From positions 1 to 36,440 of the forward strand of contig DASSEX010000089.1 of the NCBI GenBank assembly GCA_035695045.1: a DNA stretch of 36,440 nt, written 5' to 3'. This DNA is from DASSKP01 sp035695045. Its GTDB lineage: Bacteria; Actinomycetota; Actinomycetes; JAFAQI01. This document shows positions 30,551 to 36,440 of this stretch, in pieces; within the stretch, counting starts at the first letter, position 1, and each line of letters opens with the position of its first letter. The position numbers and the translations under genes are program-made. The notes beneath the pieces were generated by a model. It worked only from the letters and a program-made list of their open reading frames with translations, searched no databases and had not been told where the DNA came from.

Positions 30551-32200
30551 ATGCCGGACTCGGTGACGGGACACGCAGGACAGATCGCCGTTGCCGTCGC
30601 TCGCGCGCATGGCGTCGAGGCGATGTTCACGCTCTCCGGCGCACACGTCTTCCCCTTGTACGACGGCGCGGTGAAGGCTGACCCACCGATGCCGCTCATC
30701 GACGTGCGACATGAAGCGACGGCAGTTTTCGCAGCCGAGGGACTGGCGCGGCTGACCCGACGGCCTGGACTTGCCGTGCTGACCGCCGGCCCCGGCGTCA
30801 CCAACGGTGTGTCCGCGGTGACCACCGCCCACTTCAACGGTTCACCACTGCTCGTGCTCGGCGGCCGTGCGCCGGCCGAGAAGTGGGGGCAAGGCAGTCT
30901 GCAGGAGCTCGACCATCCGCCACTGCTCGCGCCGGTGACGAAGCACGCCGGCACGATCACGGCAGTCGAGGATGTCGCCCAGCAGGTCGACGATGCGTTG
31001 CGGCTCGCGACGAGCGCACACCGCGGTCCGGTCTTCCTCGACATTCCGTTCGACGTCGTCTTCGCCCACGCCCAGATGCCGACCGCGTCCGGCGGCGCAC
31101 CCGCGCCCGTCCTGACGGCGGACGACGGCGACATCGCGGAGGTCGCCGCCGCGATCGATGCGGCCGAGCGCCCGGTACTCGTGCTGAGCTCCGACGTCTG
31201 GACCGACGGCGCGGCAGACGCCGCACGCCGATGCGCCGAACAGCTCCAGCTGCCCACGATCACGACCGGGATGGGCCGCGGCATCCTGCCTCGTGGCCAC
31301 GAGCTGCTCGTGACCCGCGCCCGATCGGCGGCGTTCAGCGGTGCGGACCTCGTCGTCGTTGCCGGCGCGCCATTGGACTTCCGCCTCGGCTACGGCCGCT
31401 TCGGCGGCAAGGACGGCGCGACGCCGGCCGCGGTCGTCCACCTCGCCGACTCCCCCGGCCAGCTCGCGCGACATGTGTCACTCGCCGCGAGCGCGGCGGG
31501 AGACCTGTCGTCGGTGTTCGACGCGATCGCATCAGCAGCAACCCGCCACGGCGGACGCGGCCAGTGGCTGGCTTCGCTTCGCGAGACGGCCGCGGCCGCC
31601 GAAGCCGCCGACGCAGGTCTGCTCGCGAGCGACGCCGACCCGATCCACCCGGCCCGGATCTACGGCGAGCTCCGTCGCGCTCTCGACGACGACGCCGTCG
31701 TCATCGGCGACGGTGGCGACTTCGTGTCGTTCGCCGGCCGCTTCGTCGAACCGGCACGACCGGGCCACTGGCTGGACCCGGGGCCGTTCGGTTGTCTCGG
31801 CACGGGGGCCGGTTACGCGATCGCCGCCCGCCTCGCGCATCCGGCGAGCCAGGTCGTCCTGCTGCTCGGCGACGGCGCCGCCGGGTTCTCGCTGATGGAC
31901 GTGGACACTCTCGTCCGGCACCGACTGCCGGTGGTCATCGTCGTCGGCAACAACAGCGTCTGGGGGCTGGAGAAGGGCCCGATGCAGATGCTCTACGGCT
32001 ACGACGTCGCGGCGGACCTCGGACCGCAGACCAGATACGACGAGGTCGTCCGGGCTCTCGGCGGGGCCGGCGAGGTGGTGACCGACCCTTCGGACCTCGG
32101 AGCTGCTCTGAAACGTGGTTTCGCGGCTGAGGCGCCGTACCTGGTCAACGTGATCACCGATCCGGACGCGGCGTATCCGCGCTCGACCTTCGGTGTCTGA
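30551..32200 (+). CDS. ilvX: Acetolactate synthase-like thiamine-diphosphate enzyme
   Basis: 549 residues. The N-terminal domain has the cofactor-activating glutamate in DVRHEATAVFAAEG (Glu55). The central domain has ADLVVVAGAPLDFRLGYGRF. The C-terminal domain has the ThDP/Mg motif from GDGAAGFSLMDVDTLVRH (Gly440) to VGNN. It is the IlvX-like branch, related to but distinct from the catalytic IlvB; the exact substrate is unknown and no small regulatory subunit gene is nearby. ATG 30551 gives the family start; TAGCAT (30538-30543) lies 7 nt upstream and no Shine-Dalgarno is seen. It overlaps the Nudix start by 8 nt. Confidence 0.85.
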   Translation: MPDSVTGHAGQIAVAVARAHGVEAMFTLSGAHVFPLYDGAVKADPPMPLIDVRHEATAVFAAEGLARLTRRPGLAVLTAGPGVTNGVSAVTTAHFNGSPLLVLGGRAPAEKWGQGSLQELDHPPLLAPVTKHAGTITAVEDVAQQVDDALRLATSAHRGPVFLDIPFDVVFAHAQMPTASGGAPAPVLTADDGDIAEVAAAIDAAERPVLVLSSDVWTDGAADAARRCAEQLQLPTITTGMGRGILPRGHELLVTRARSAAFSGADLVVVAGAPLDFRLGYGRFGGKDGATPAAVVHLADSPGQLARHVSLAASAAGDLSSVFDAIASAATRHGGRGQWLASLRETAAAAEAADAGLLASDADPIHPARIYGELRRALDDDAVVIGDGGDFVSFAGRFVEPARPGHWLDPGPFGCLGTGAGYAIAARLAHPASQVVLLLGDGAAGFSLMDVDTLVRHRLPVVIVVGNNSVWGLEKGPMQMLYGYDVAADLGPQTRYDEVVRALGGAGEVVTDPSDLGAALKRGFAAEAPYLVNVITDPDAAYPRSTFGV

Positions 32201-32653
32201 CGCCGAGGAGGTCGTGGCCGCGGTTGCGGCGATCCTCGTGGTCGACCGAGAGGGCCGCGTCCTCCTGCAGCTGCGCGACTCGACGGCGCCCGCTTCCCGG
32301 GCAAGTGGTCGCTGGTCGGCGGCCACCTGGAGCCGGGCGAGACGCCGGAGGTCGCCGCGCGGCGCGAGGTGCTCGAGGAGTCGGCGATCGCGGTGGAGGG
32401 GCAGCTGGAGCCGGTGTTCGACGGGACCTTGCCCTCCGGCGCGGGCCCCGGGCTGGTGGCCTGGCACGTCTTCGCGGCGGCGACGGGCGCCTCGGCGGCC
32501 GACATCATCGTCGGTGAGGGCGCAGACATCGTCTTCATACCGCCCGAGCGCGTCGCCGGCCTGGACCTCACGCCTTCCGCCGCCATGCTCCTGCCGACCT
32601 TCCTCGGGTCGGCCCTGCACAGCCGGCTCGCCGCCGAGGCCGGGCGCGGCTGA
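32193..32653 (+). pseudogene. Nudix hydrolase gene with a frameshift
   Basis: Two frames together encode one Nudix protein. From GTG 32193: VSDAEEVVAAVAAILVVDRE, GRVLLQLRDSTAP. From about 32288, shifted: RFPGKWSLVGGHLEPGETPE, VAARREVLEESAIAVEG and on to the stop at 32653. The break lies in the run GGCGCCCGCTTCC near 32286-32294, where one base appears missing. The second part contains the Nudix box G-x5-E-x7-REVLEE, with the last conserved Gly replaced by Ala. As read, the protein would lose its catalytic half. A sequencing error in the C-run is equally possible; in that case this is an intact 154-residue pyrophosphohydrolase coupled to the preceding gene. Confidence 0.82.
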
Positions 32654-32715
32654 CCCCCACTCGACGAAGGGGCCGAGCTTCCCTACTCTGGTCGAGACCA
32701 AACCGAGACCAAACG

Positions 32716-32885
32716 CGCGCCGGACGCCGAATCCTGCCCACCGGCGCGTGCCTGACGTCGACACCGCTCGGGCAGGAGCGGGGGAACCACTGCTCGTCGG
32801 CCGCGCCCCGCGCGGCCTAGGGGTGAAGTCGCGCAAGCGGCGGGGCACGTGCCCTAACCCGACAGCTAACCCCGCAGGCGCGCGA
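32716..32885 (+). promoter_or_regulatory. c-di-AMP (ydaO/yuaA-type) riboswitch
   Basis: Highly conserved aptamer blocks appear in the known order: GCCGAATCCTGCCC (32726), GGGCAGGAGCGGGGGAACC, TAGGGGTGAAGTCGC, and ACCCGACAGCTAACCCCGCA GGC ending at about 32880. The last block is the hallmark of this RNA class. It ends just before the Shine-Dalgarno of the secreted M23-fold protein at 32899. In actinobacteria this class sits upstream of cell-wall hydrolase genes and turns expression down when c-di-AMP is high. Confidence 0.93.
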
Positions 32886-32898
32886 GGAGGCCCTGACC

Positions 32899-33663
32899 GT
32901 GCTGCGCCGTCTACGGTTGCCCGCCCCTGCCCTGCCGCCGCTGCTCGTGCTCGCCACCGCCACGGTCATCGGCGGGCTTCTGGTCACCGCCGAGGCCTCT
33001 CCCGCCGCAGCGCGCCCGAACGCCGCTCCGGCGGCAAGCACCCGGGTCGCGGTGGCGTCCGACCTCTACCAGCCGTGGCTGCACCAGGCGCGCGCGTTCC
33101 CCGCGCCGAAGCCCAAGGTCCGCCACAAGGCAGCGCCACGGCCGGTGTCGGTGTCGCGGAGCGAGCTGCGGACCGCAGCCCCCCGTCCGGCAATGCCTCG
33201 CACCAGCGCCCTGCGGCTGTCGTCGCACGGCGGCTTCGTCTTCCCGTTCCTCGCGGGGCACGCCTCGAGCCCGAGCTCGTGGACCCAGGACCAGGGCGTC
33301 GATATCGCGGCCAGGGGCTACGCCTGCGGCTCGGCGGCGGTGCTGGTCGCCGTCGGCGACGGCACGATCATCCAGGAAGGCATCAGCGGCTTCGGCCCGA
33401 CCGCTCCGGTGATCCGGATGTCCTCGGGCCCGCTCGCGGGCCGCAACGTCTACTACGGCCACACCGGGCGGGTCTACGTGCCGGTCGGGGCGCACGTGCA
33501 CGCCGGCCAGCCCATCGCCGAGGTCGGCTGCGGGTCCGTCGGCTACTCGTCAGCACCTCACCTCGAGATCGGCGTCAGCGTGCCGGGCGGACCGTCGTGC
33601 TGCCCGGGCGACCACCAGACGTCCGGCACGATGTACCAGCTGCTCCTGGCGTCGTACCGCTAG
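32899..33663 (+). CDS. Secreted M23-fold protein with altered zinc-ligand motifs
   Basis: 254 residues. The signal peptide (LPPLLVLATATVIGGLLVTA) ends near AEASPAAA, about residue 37. A Pro/Ala/Lys-rich linker follows, then an M23-like domain (residues about 110-254): FVFPFLAGHAS, QDQGVDIAARGYACGSAAVL, NVYYGHTGRVYVPVGAHVHA, GQPIAEVGCG and SAPHLEIGVS. In active M23 peptidases the motifs are HxGxD and HLHFE; here the first His is Asp (DQGVD) and the second His of HxH is Glu (HLEIG). Zn-hydrolase activity is therefore doubtful and a peptidoglycan-binding role possible. Start GTG 32899 with GAGGAGG. It is controlled by the upstream c-di-AMP riboswitch. Confidence 0.85.
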   Translation: MLRRLRLPAPALPPLLVLATATVIGGLLVTAEASPAAARPNAAPAASTRVAVASDLYQPWLHQARAFPAPKPKVRHKAAPRPVSVSRSELRTAAPRPAMPRTSALRLSSHGGFVFPFLAGHASSPSSWTQDQGVDIAARGYACGSAAVLVAVGDGTIIQEGISGFGPTAPVIRMSSGPLAGRNVYYGHTGRVYVPVGAHVHAGQPIAEVGCGSVGYSSAPHLEIGVSVPGGPSCCPGDHQTSGTMYQLLLASYR

Positions 33664-33672
33664 TCCGCCGGC

Positions 33673-34041
33673 TCAGAGCCGGGACAGGAACCTCTCCCGG
33701 TCGACCACCTGTCGGGTGACCCGCCCGCGGGCGACCTCACGCCCGTCCTGGGTCACGGCGACGGCGAACTGCAACCTGGAACCCTCGACGATCTCGAGCG
33801 TCGCCAGCACCTCCACGGTGGCGCCCACCGCGGACGCGCGCAGATGCTCGACGTCGACGCGCGTGCCGACGGTGGTCTGCGTCGGCGCGAGTGCGTCGCG
33901 GACCGCGGCAACGGTCGCCTCCTCGACGAGCGCCACGACCCGCGGCGTCCCGAGAACCGGTACGTCGCCACTTCCCAACGCGACCGCCGTGTCCTGCTCA
34001 CCCACGACGAGCCGGACCGATGCGCTGAGCCCGATGTCCAT
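33673..34041 (-). CDS. Hot-dog-fold thioesterase-like protein
   Basis: 122 residues. MDIGLSASVRLVVGEQDTAV, PVLGTPRVVALVEEATVAAV, then GTRVDVEHLRASAVGATVEV and the beta-rich end resemble the FlK-type (fluoroacetyl-CoA thioesterase-like) hot-dog family, with the usual Glu/Thr/His residues around EEATVAAV and VEHLRASA. It probably hydrolyses a small acyl-CoA, but the substrate is unknown. ATG 34041 is chosen because an upstream frame to 34119 gives low-complexity Arg-rich sequence. The gene converges on the riboswitch-controlled gene, leaving 9 bp between the two stops. Confidence 0.82.
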   Translation of the reverse strand: MDIGLSASVRLVVGEQDTAVALGSGDVPVLGTPRVVALVEEATVAAVRDALAPTQTTVGTRVDVEHLRASAVGATVEVLATLEIVEGSRLQFAVAVTQDGREVARGRVTRQVVDRERFLSRL

Positions 34042-34142
34042 CCCGCCATCCTGCCTCCGCGAGCGGCCACTGCTGAGGCGGGAGGCATCCTCGGGCCCTT
34101 CGCCTCTTGCCCGGGTCAAGGGCCCCGCGGCGTACTCGAGCG

Positions 34143-34391
34143 GTGGGTACGGAGCAGGTCAATGCCACCGGCGAGCAAGGTGGACCACCGCCTGCCGGCT
34201 GGTACCCGAACCCTGACGGGACGCCGTCACTGCGATGGTGGTCGGGGGTCGCATGGACGGGAGCGGTCAACCCGCTTCCGTCGCCGCCGTCGACGTCCGA
34301 CGTCATCGCCAGAGTCATCATTGGTCTCGCGCTGGCATTCGTCGTCTTCATGCTCATCGTCGGTGGCGTGATGACGGCCACCGGCGAGTAG
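34143..34391 (+). CDS. DUF2510 membrane protein
   Basis: 82 residues. The N-terminal half is a DUF2510 domain, PPAGWYPNPDGTPSLRWWSG followed by VAWTGAV, a short Trp-rich module frequent in actinobacterial membrane proteins. A single membrane helix (IARVIIGLALAFVVFMLIVG) follows near the C-terminus. GTG 34143 is the preferred start; a longer frame to 34107 has no homology. Function unknown. It faces pilT with a hairpin between them. Confidence 0.75.
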   Translation: MGTEQVNATGEQGGPPPAGWYPNPDGTPSLRWWSGVAWTGAVNPLPSPPSTSDVIARVIIGLALAFVVFMLIVGGVMTATGE

Positions 34392-34452
34392 CGACCGGCA
34401 ATGTTGTGAACCCGGCCTCTGGTACCGACCGACGAAGGCCGGAGGGGTGCGG

Positions 34453-34471
34453 GCGCCGCACTGCGCGGCGC
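34453..34471. terminator. Hairpin between convergent DUF2510 and pilT genes
   Basis: GCGCCGC (34453-34459) pairs with GCGGCGC (34465-34471) around a 5-nt loop, 8 bp from the pilT stop. It could end transcription from both sides. Confidence 0.55.
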
Positions 34472-34478
34472 GGGGTGA

Positions 34479-35564
34479 CTAGGCGACGAGGCCGAGGCGG
34501 CGGAGCTCGACGGTGAGGTCGTGCGGGTTCGTCGAGGCTGCCATCGCGGCGTCGAGGGTGATGACGCCGTCGCGGATCAGACCGACGAGGTGCTGGTCGA
34601 AGGTCTGCATGCCGTAGAAGGCGCCCTCGGAGATCAGCGAGTTGATCGTCGCCGTCTTCTCCGGATCGGAGATCGCGTCGGCGATGCGACCGGTGTTGAC
34701 GCAGATCTCCATCGCGACGCAACGGCCTTCGCCGTCAGCGCGCGGGACGAGCCGCTGGCAGATGATGCCGCGCAGCGAACCGGCCAGGCCGAGACGGACC
34801 TGCTTCTGCTCGTGCGGCGGGAAGAAGTCGATGACGCGGTTGATCGTCTCCTGCGCGTCGGTGGTGTGCAGCGTCGACATGACGAAGTGACCGGTCTCGG
34901 CGGCGGCGAGCGCGGCCTTCACCGTCTCCTGGTCACGCATCTCACCGACGAGGATGACGTCGGGGTCCTGGCGCATCGCGGCGCGCAGCGCCGTCGAGAA
35001 GTCCTCCGTGTCGACGCGCACCTCGCGCTGGTTGATCATCGCCAGCTTGTCGAAGTGCAGGACCTCGATCGGGTCCTCAATCGTGACGCAGTGCACCTCG
35101 CGGTTGGAGTTGATGTGGTCGATCATGCCGGCGAGCGTCGTCGTCTTGCCGGAACCCGTCGGGCCGGTCACGAGGACGAGGCCGCGGGGCTCCAGGGCGA
35201 GGTTGGCGAGCACGGGCGGCAGGCCGAGCTCGTCGAGCGGGATCGCGCCGACGGAGACTCGCCGGAAGACCAGGCCGGCCGAGCCACGGGAGCGGAAGGC
35301 GTTGACGCGGAACCGGCCGACGCCTGCCAGGGAGTAGGCGAAGTCGGCCTCGTTGGTGCGCTCGAACTCCTCGACCAGGTCCGCGCGGAGCACCTCCCGG
35401 ACCATGGTCTCCGTGTCGGCGGCGGTCAGATCACGCGTCTGGAGCTTGCGGAGACGGCCGTCGATGCGCACGCGAGGCGGGGAGCCGACCTTGCAGTGGA
35501 GGTCGGAACCGCCGCACTCGACGAGTGCGCGGAGGAAGGGCTCGATGGTGAGTGTCGACGTCAC
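34479..35564 (-). CDS. pilT: Type IV pilus retraction ATPase PilT
   Basis: 361 residues. The N-terminal PAS-like domain (LRALVECGGSDLHCKVGSPP, RVNAFRSRGSAGLVFRRV) is followed by the secretion-ATPase core: Walker A GPTGSGKTTTLAGM, Asp box VHCVTIEDPIE, Walker B DVILVGEMRDQET and His box STLHTTDA. These are the typical PilT features. PilT hydrolyses ATP at the inner face of the membrane to depolymerise pilin; no other pilus genes are in the window, so the rest of the machine must be elsewhere. The start is GTG 35564. It is 66 bp downstream of the carrier-protein gene and may share its transcript. Confidence 0.95.
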   Translation of the reverse strand: MTSTLTIEPFLRALVECGGSDLHCKVGSPPRVRIDGRLRKLQTRDLTAADTETMVREVLRADLVEEFERTNEADFAYSLAGVGRFRVNAFRSRGSAGLVFRRVSVGAIPLDELGLPPVLANLALEPRGLVLVTGPTGSGKTTTLAGMIDHINSNREVHCVTIEDPIEVLHFDKLAMINQREVRVDTEDFSTALRAAMRQDPDVILVGEMRDQETVKAALAAAETGHFVMSTLHTTDAQETINRVIDFFPPHEQKQVRLGLAGSLRGIICQRLVPRADGEGRCVAMEICVNTGRIADAISDPEKTATINSLISEGAFYGMQTFDQHLVGLIRDGVITLDAAMAASTNPHDLTVELRRLGLVA

Positions 35565-35630
35565 GTCCGTTTTCTCGGCGTCTGAAACCCCGGTCTTGAC
35601 CCGTCCGCGAAGATCCTTACGCCGAACGGC

Positions 35631-35846
35631 TCACTCGATGATCGCGATCACGTCGCCTTCCTGGACGACGTCGCCTTCGTTGACCCGGAGCTCCTTGATC
35701 GTCCCGCCGGACTCGGCGGCGACGGGGATCTCCATCTTCATGGACTCGAGGATGACCAGCGTGTCGCCCTCCTCAACGCTGTCGCCGGCGTTGACGACGA
35801 CTTTCCAGACGTTCGCGACCATTTCGGCGCGGACTTCCTCGGCCAC
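35631..35846 (-). CDS. Biotinyl/lipoyl carrier protein
   Basis: 71 residues, a stand-alone biotinyl domain. The attachment lysine is Lys37 in LVILESMKMEIPVAAESGG, the standard (A/S)MKM motif, flanked by the two symmetric half-barrels VNAGDSVEEGDTL and VNEGDVVQEGDVIAIIE. It is close to the mycobacterial TB7.3 biotinylated protein, which also lies near whiB1 and Rv3220c. It would serve a biotin-dependent carboxylase whose other subunits are not here. GTG 35846 with AAGGAGG just upstream. Confidence 0.92.
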   Translation of the reverse strand: MAEEVRAEMVANVWKVVVNAGDSVEEGDTLVILESMKMEIPVAAESGGTIKELRVNEGDVVQEGDVIAIIE

Positions 35847-35898
35847 GCATCCTCCTTCTCCGAAGCAGCGTCGTCATCCAACCACTGCGGCGGCGCTG

Positions 35899-36120
35899 TC
35901 AGCCGCGTTGGTCGAGCTCGCGCTGCAGCCGCTCGGCTGTCGCCTTCCAGTGCGCCGCCTCCGCCTGCCACTTGCGCAGCTCGGTCAGCAGGCCACCGGC
36001 GACCTCGTCGGACAGCGCGTCCGGGTCACCCGGCTGCCGGCCGCCGGCCCGCAGCTTGACGACCAGGACGACGACCGCCACGAGGAGGGCGATCACGAGC
36101 AGGCCCAGCACGGCCTGCAC
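35899..36120 (-). CDS. Small membrane protein with coiled coil
   Basis: 73 residues from GTG 36120. One membrane helix, AVLGLLVIALLVAVVVLVVK, is followed by a charged linker (LRAGGRQPGDPDALSDEVAG) and a coiled-coil tail (LLTELRKWQAEAAHWKATAE, RLQRELDQRG). It looks like a membrane-anchored scaffold, function unknown. It begins 8 bp after the enoyl-CoA hydratase stop and precedes the carrier gene by 52 bp, so these genes likely share an operon. The larger open frame upstream of 36120 overlaps the hydratase gene. Confidence 0.65.
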   Translation of the reverse strand: MQAVLGLLVIALLVAVVVLVVKLRAGGRQPGDPDALSDEVAGGLLTELRKWQAEAAHWKATAERLQRELDQRG

Positions 36121-36128
36121 GGTGCCGC

Positions 36129-36440
36129 TCAGCGGCCGGTCCAGCTCGGCGGACGCTTCTCGAAGAACGCCGTGATGCCCTCCGCCACGTCCTTCGTCGT
36201 CGTGAGCAGCGACAGCTGCGCCTGCATCGCTTCGAGCGCCGCGGGCAACGGCGCTGTCTCGGCCGCCGCGGTCCACGCCGCCTTGCCGAGCCGCACCGCC
36301 ACCGGAGGCGCGGCGGCGAGCTTGGCGACGTACGCGTCCACCGCCTCGTCGAAGCCGTCGTCGGAGAGGACGCGCGACACCAGGCCGATGCCGTACGCCG
36401 TCCGCGCGTCGAACCGCTCACCGGTGAGCATGTAGTCCAT
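36129..36440 (-). CDS. Enoyl-CoA hydratase/isomerase family protein, C-terminus only
   Basis: The frame enters from the right edge, so only the last 103 residues are visible. MDYMLTGERFDARTAYGIGL followed by VSRVL is the typical crotonase segment after the active site, and AMQAQLSLLTTTKDVAEGIT, AFFEKRPPSWTGR is the C-terminal helix region. The ATG at the edge is internal, not the real start. The catalytic residues lie outside the window. It hydrates or isomerises enoyl-CoA thioesters and is followed directly by the small membrane-protein gene. Confidence 0.85.
   Translation of the reverse strand: MDYMLTGERFDARTAYGIGLVSRVLSDDGFDEAVDAYVAKLAAAPPVAVRLGKAAWTAAAETAPLPAALEAMQAQLSLLTTTKDVAEGITAFFEKRPPSWTGR

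Noticed and set aside
31532..32848. 438-codon minus-strand frame
   Set aside because: Overlaps ilvX, the Nudix gene and the riboswitch; Arg-rich shadow.

Overview
The window is GC-rich DNA from an actinobacterium. The evidence is the gene content: WhiB1, a PdtaS-type kinase, an RsbW/SigF pair, the fused Kgd-type 2-oxoglutarate dehydrogenase, a Ni-superoxide dismutase with its own maturation protease, a GAF-ANTAR protein, a WS/DGAT acyltransferase, and frequent GTG/TTG starts. I cannot name the genus. The type IV pilus ATPase and c-di-AMP riboswitch would fit a free-living lineage, but that is inference.

1-3650 looks like the right end of an integrated element. A tyrosine integrase (2251-3417) faces a 3' half of a tRNA-Arg(CCG) gene (3604-3648). 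Between them lie three 12-bp direct repeats and a 10-bp inverted repeat. On the other side of the integrase are a toxin-like gene and an Xre antitoxin-like gene that converge tail to tail, then a diverged second copy of the integrase 3' end (1056-1216). A cold-shock gene and a truncated membrane-protein gene complete the left edge. The element's left end, expected at the intact tRNA-Arg gene, is outside the window.

3700-9320 holds a hemerythrin-type gene with a coiled-coil partner, an AT-rich divergent control region, a GAF-ANTAR regulator, a small secreted protein, a DUF3052/phospholipase D pair and an unrecognised gene. 9350-17030 is central metabolism: Kgd with its small DUF6104 neighbour on the plus strand, then on the minus strand a small membrane protein, a secreted sugar dehydrogenase, a quinone oxidoreductase-like enzyme and malic enzyme. 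17215-19811 is a polar amino-acid ABC transporter operon. 19808-21110 carries sodX/sodN and an acetyltransferase. 21219-24100 has an RTX-repeat secreted protein, WS/DGAT and a PaiB-like flavoprotein.

24285-29100 is a regulatory block: anti-sigma factor and SigF (overlapping GTGA), a membrane protein, a diacylglycerol-kinase-like enzyme, WhiB1 and convergent PdtaS. The whiB1-pdtaS arrangement matches the well-known mycobacterial one. 29157-32653 is a plus-strand series: DUF2156 protein, an acetolactate-synthase-like enzyme, and a Nudix gene that carries a frameshift. 32716-32885 is a c-di-AMP (ydaO-type) riboswitch ahead of a secreted M23-fold protein whose zinc ligands look substituted. The right end is a thioesterase-like gene, a DUF2510 protein, and a minus-strand set: pilT, a biotinyl carrier, a small coiled-coil membrane protein and the C-terminus of an enoyl-CoA hydratase.

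Most genes have clear Shine-Dalgarno sites. Several instead have a TANNNT box 6-8 nt before the start codon, which suggests leaderless transcripts.
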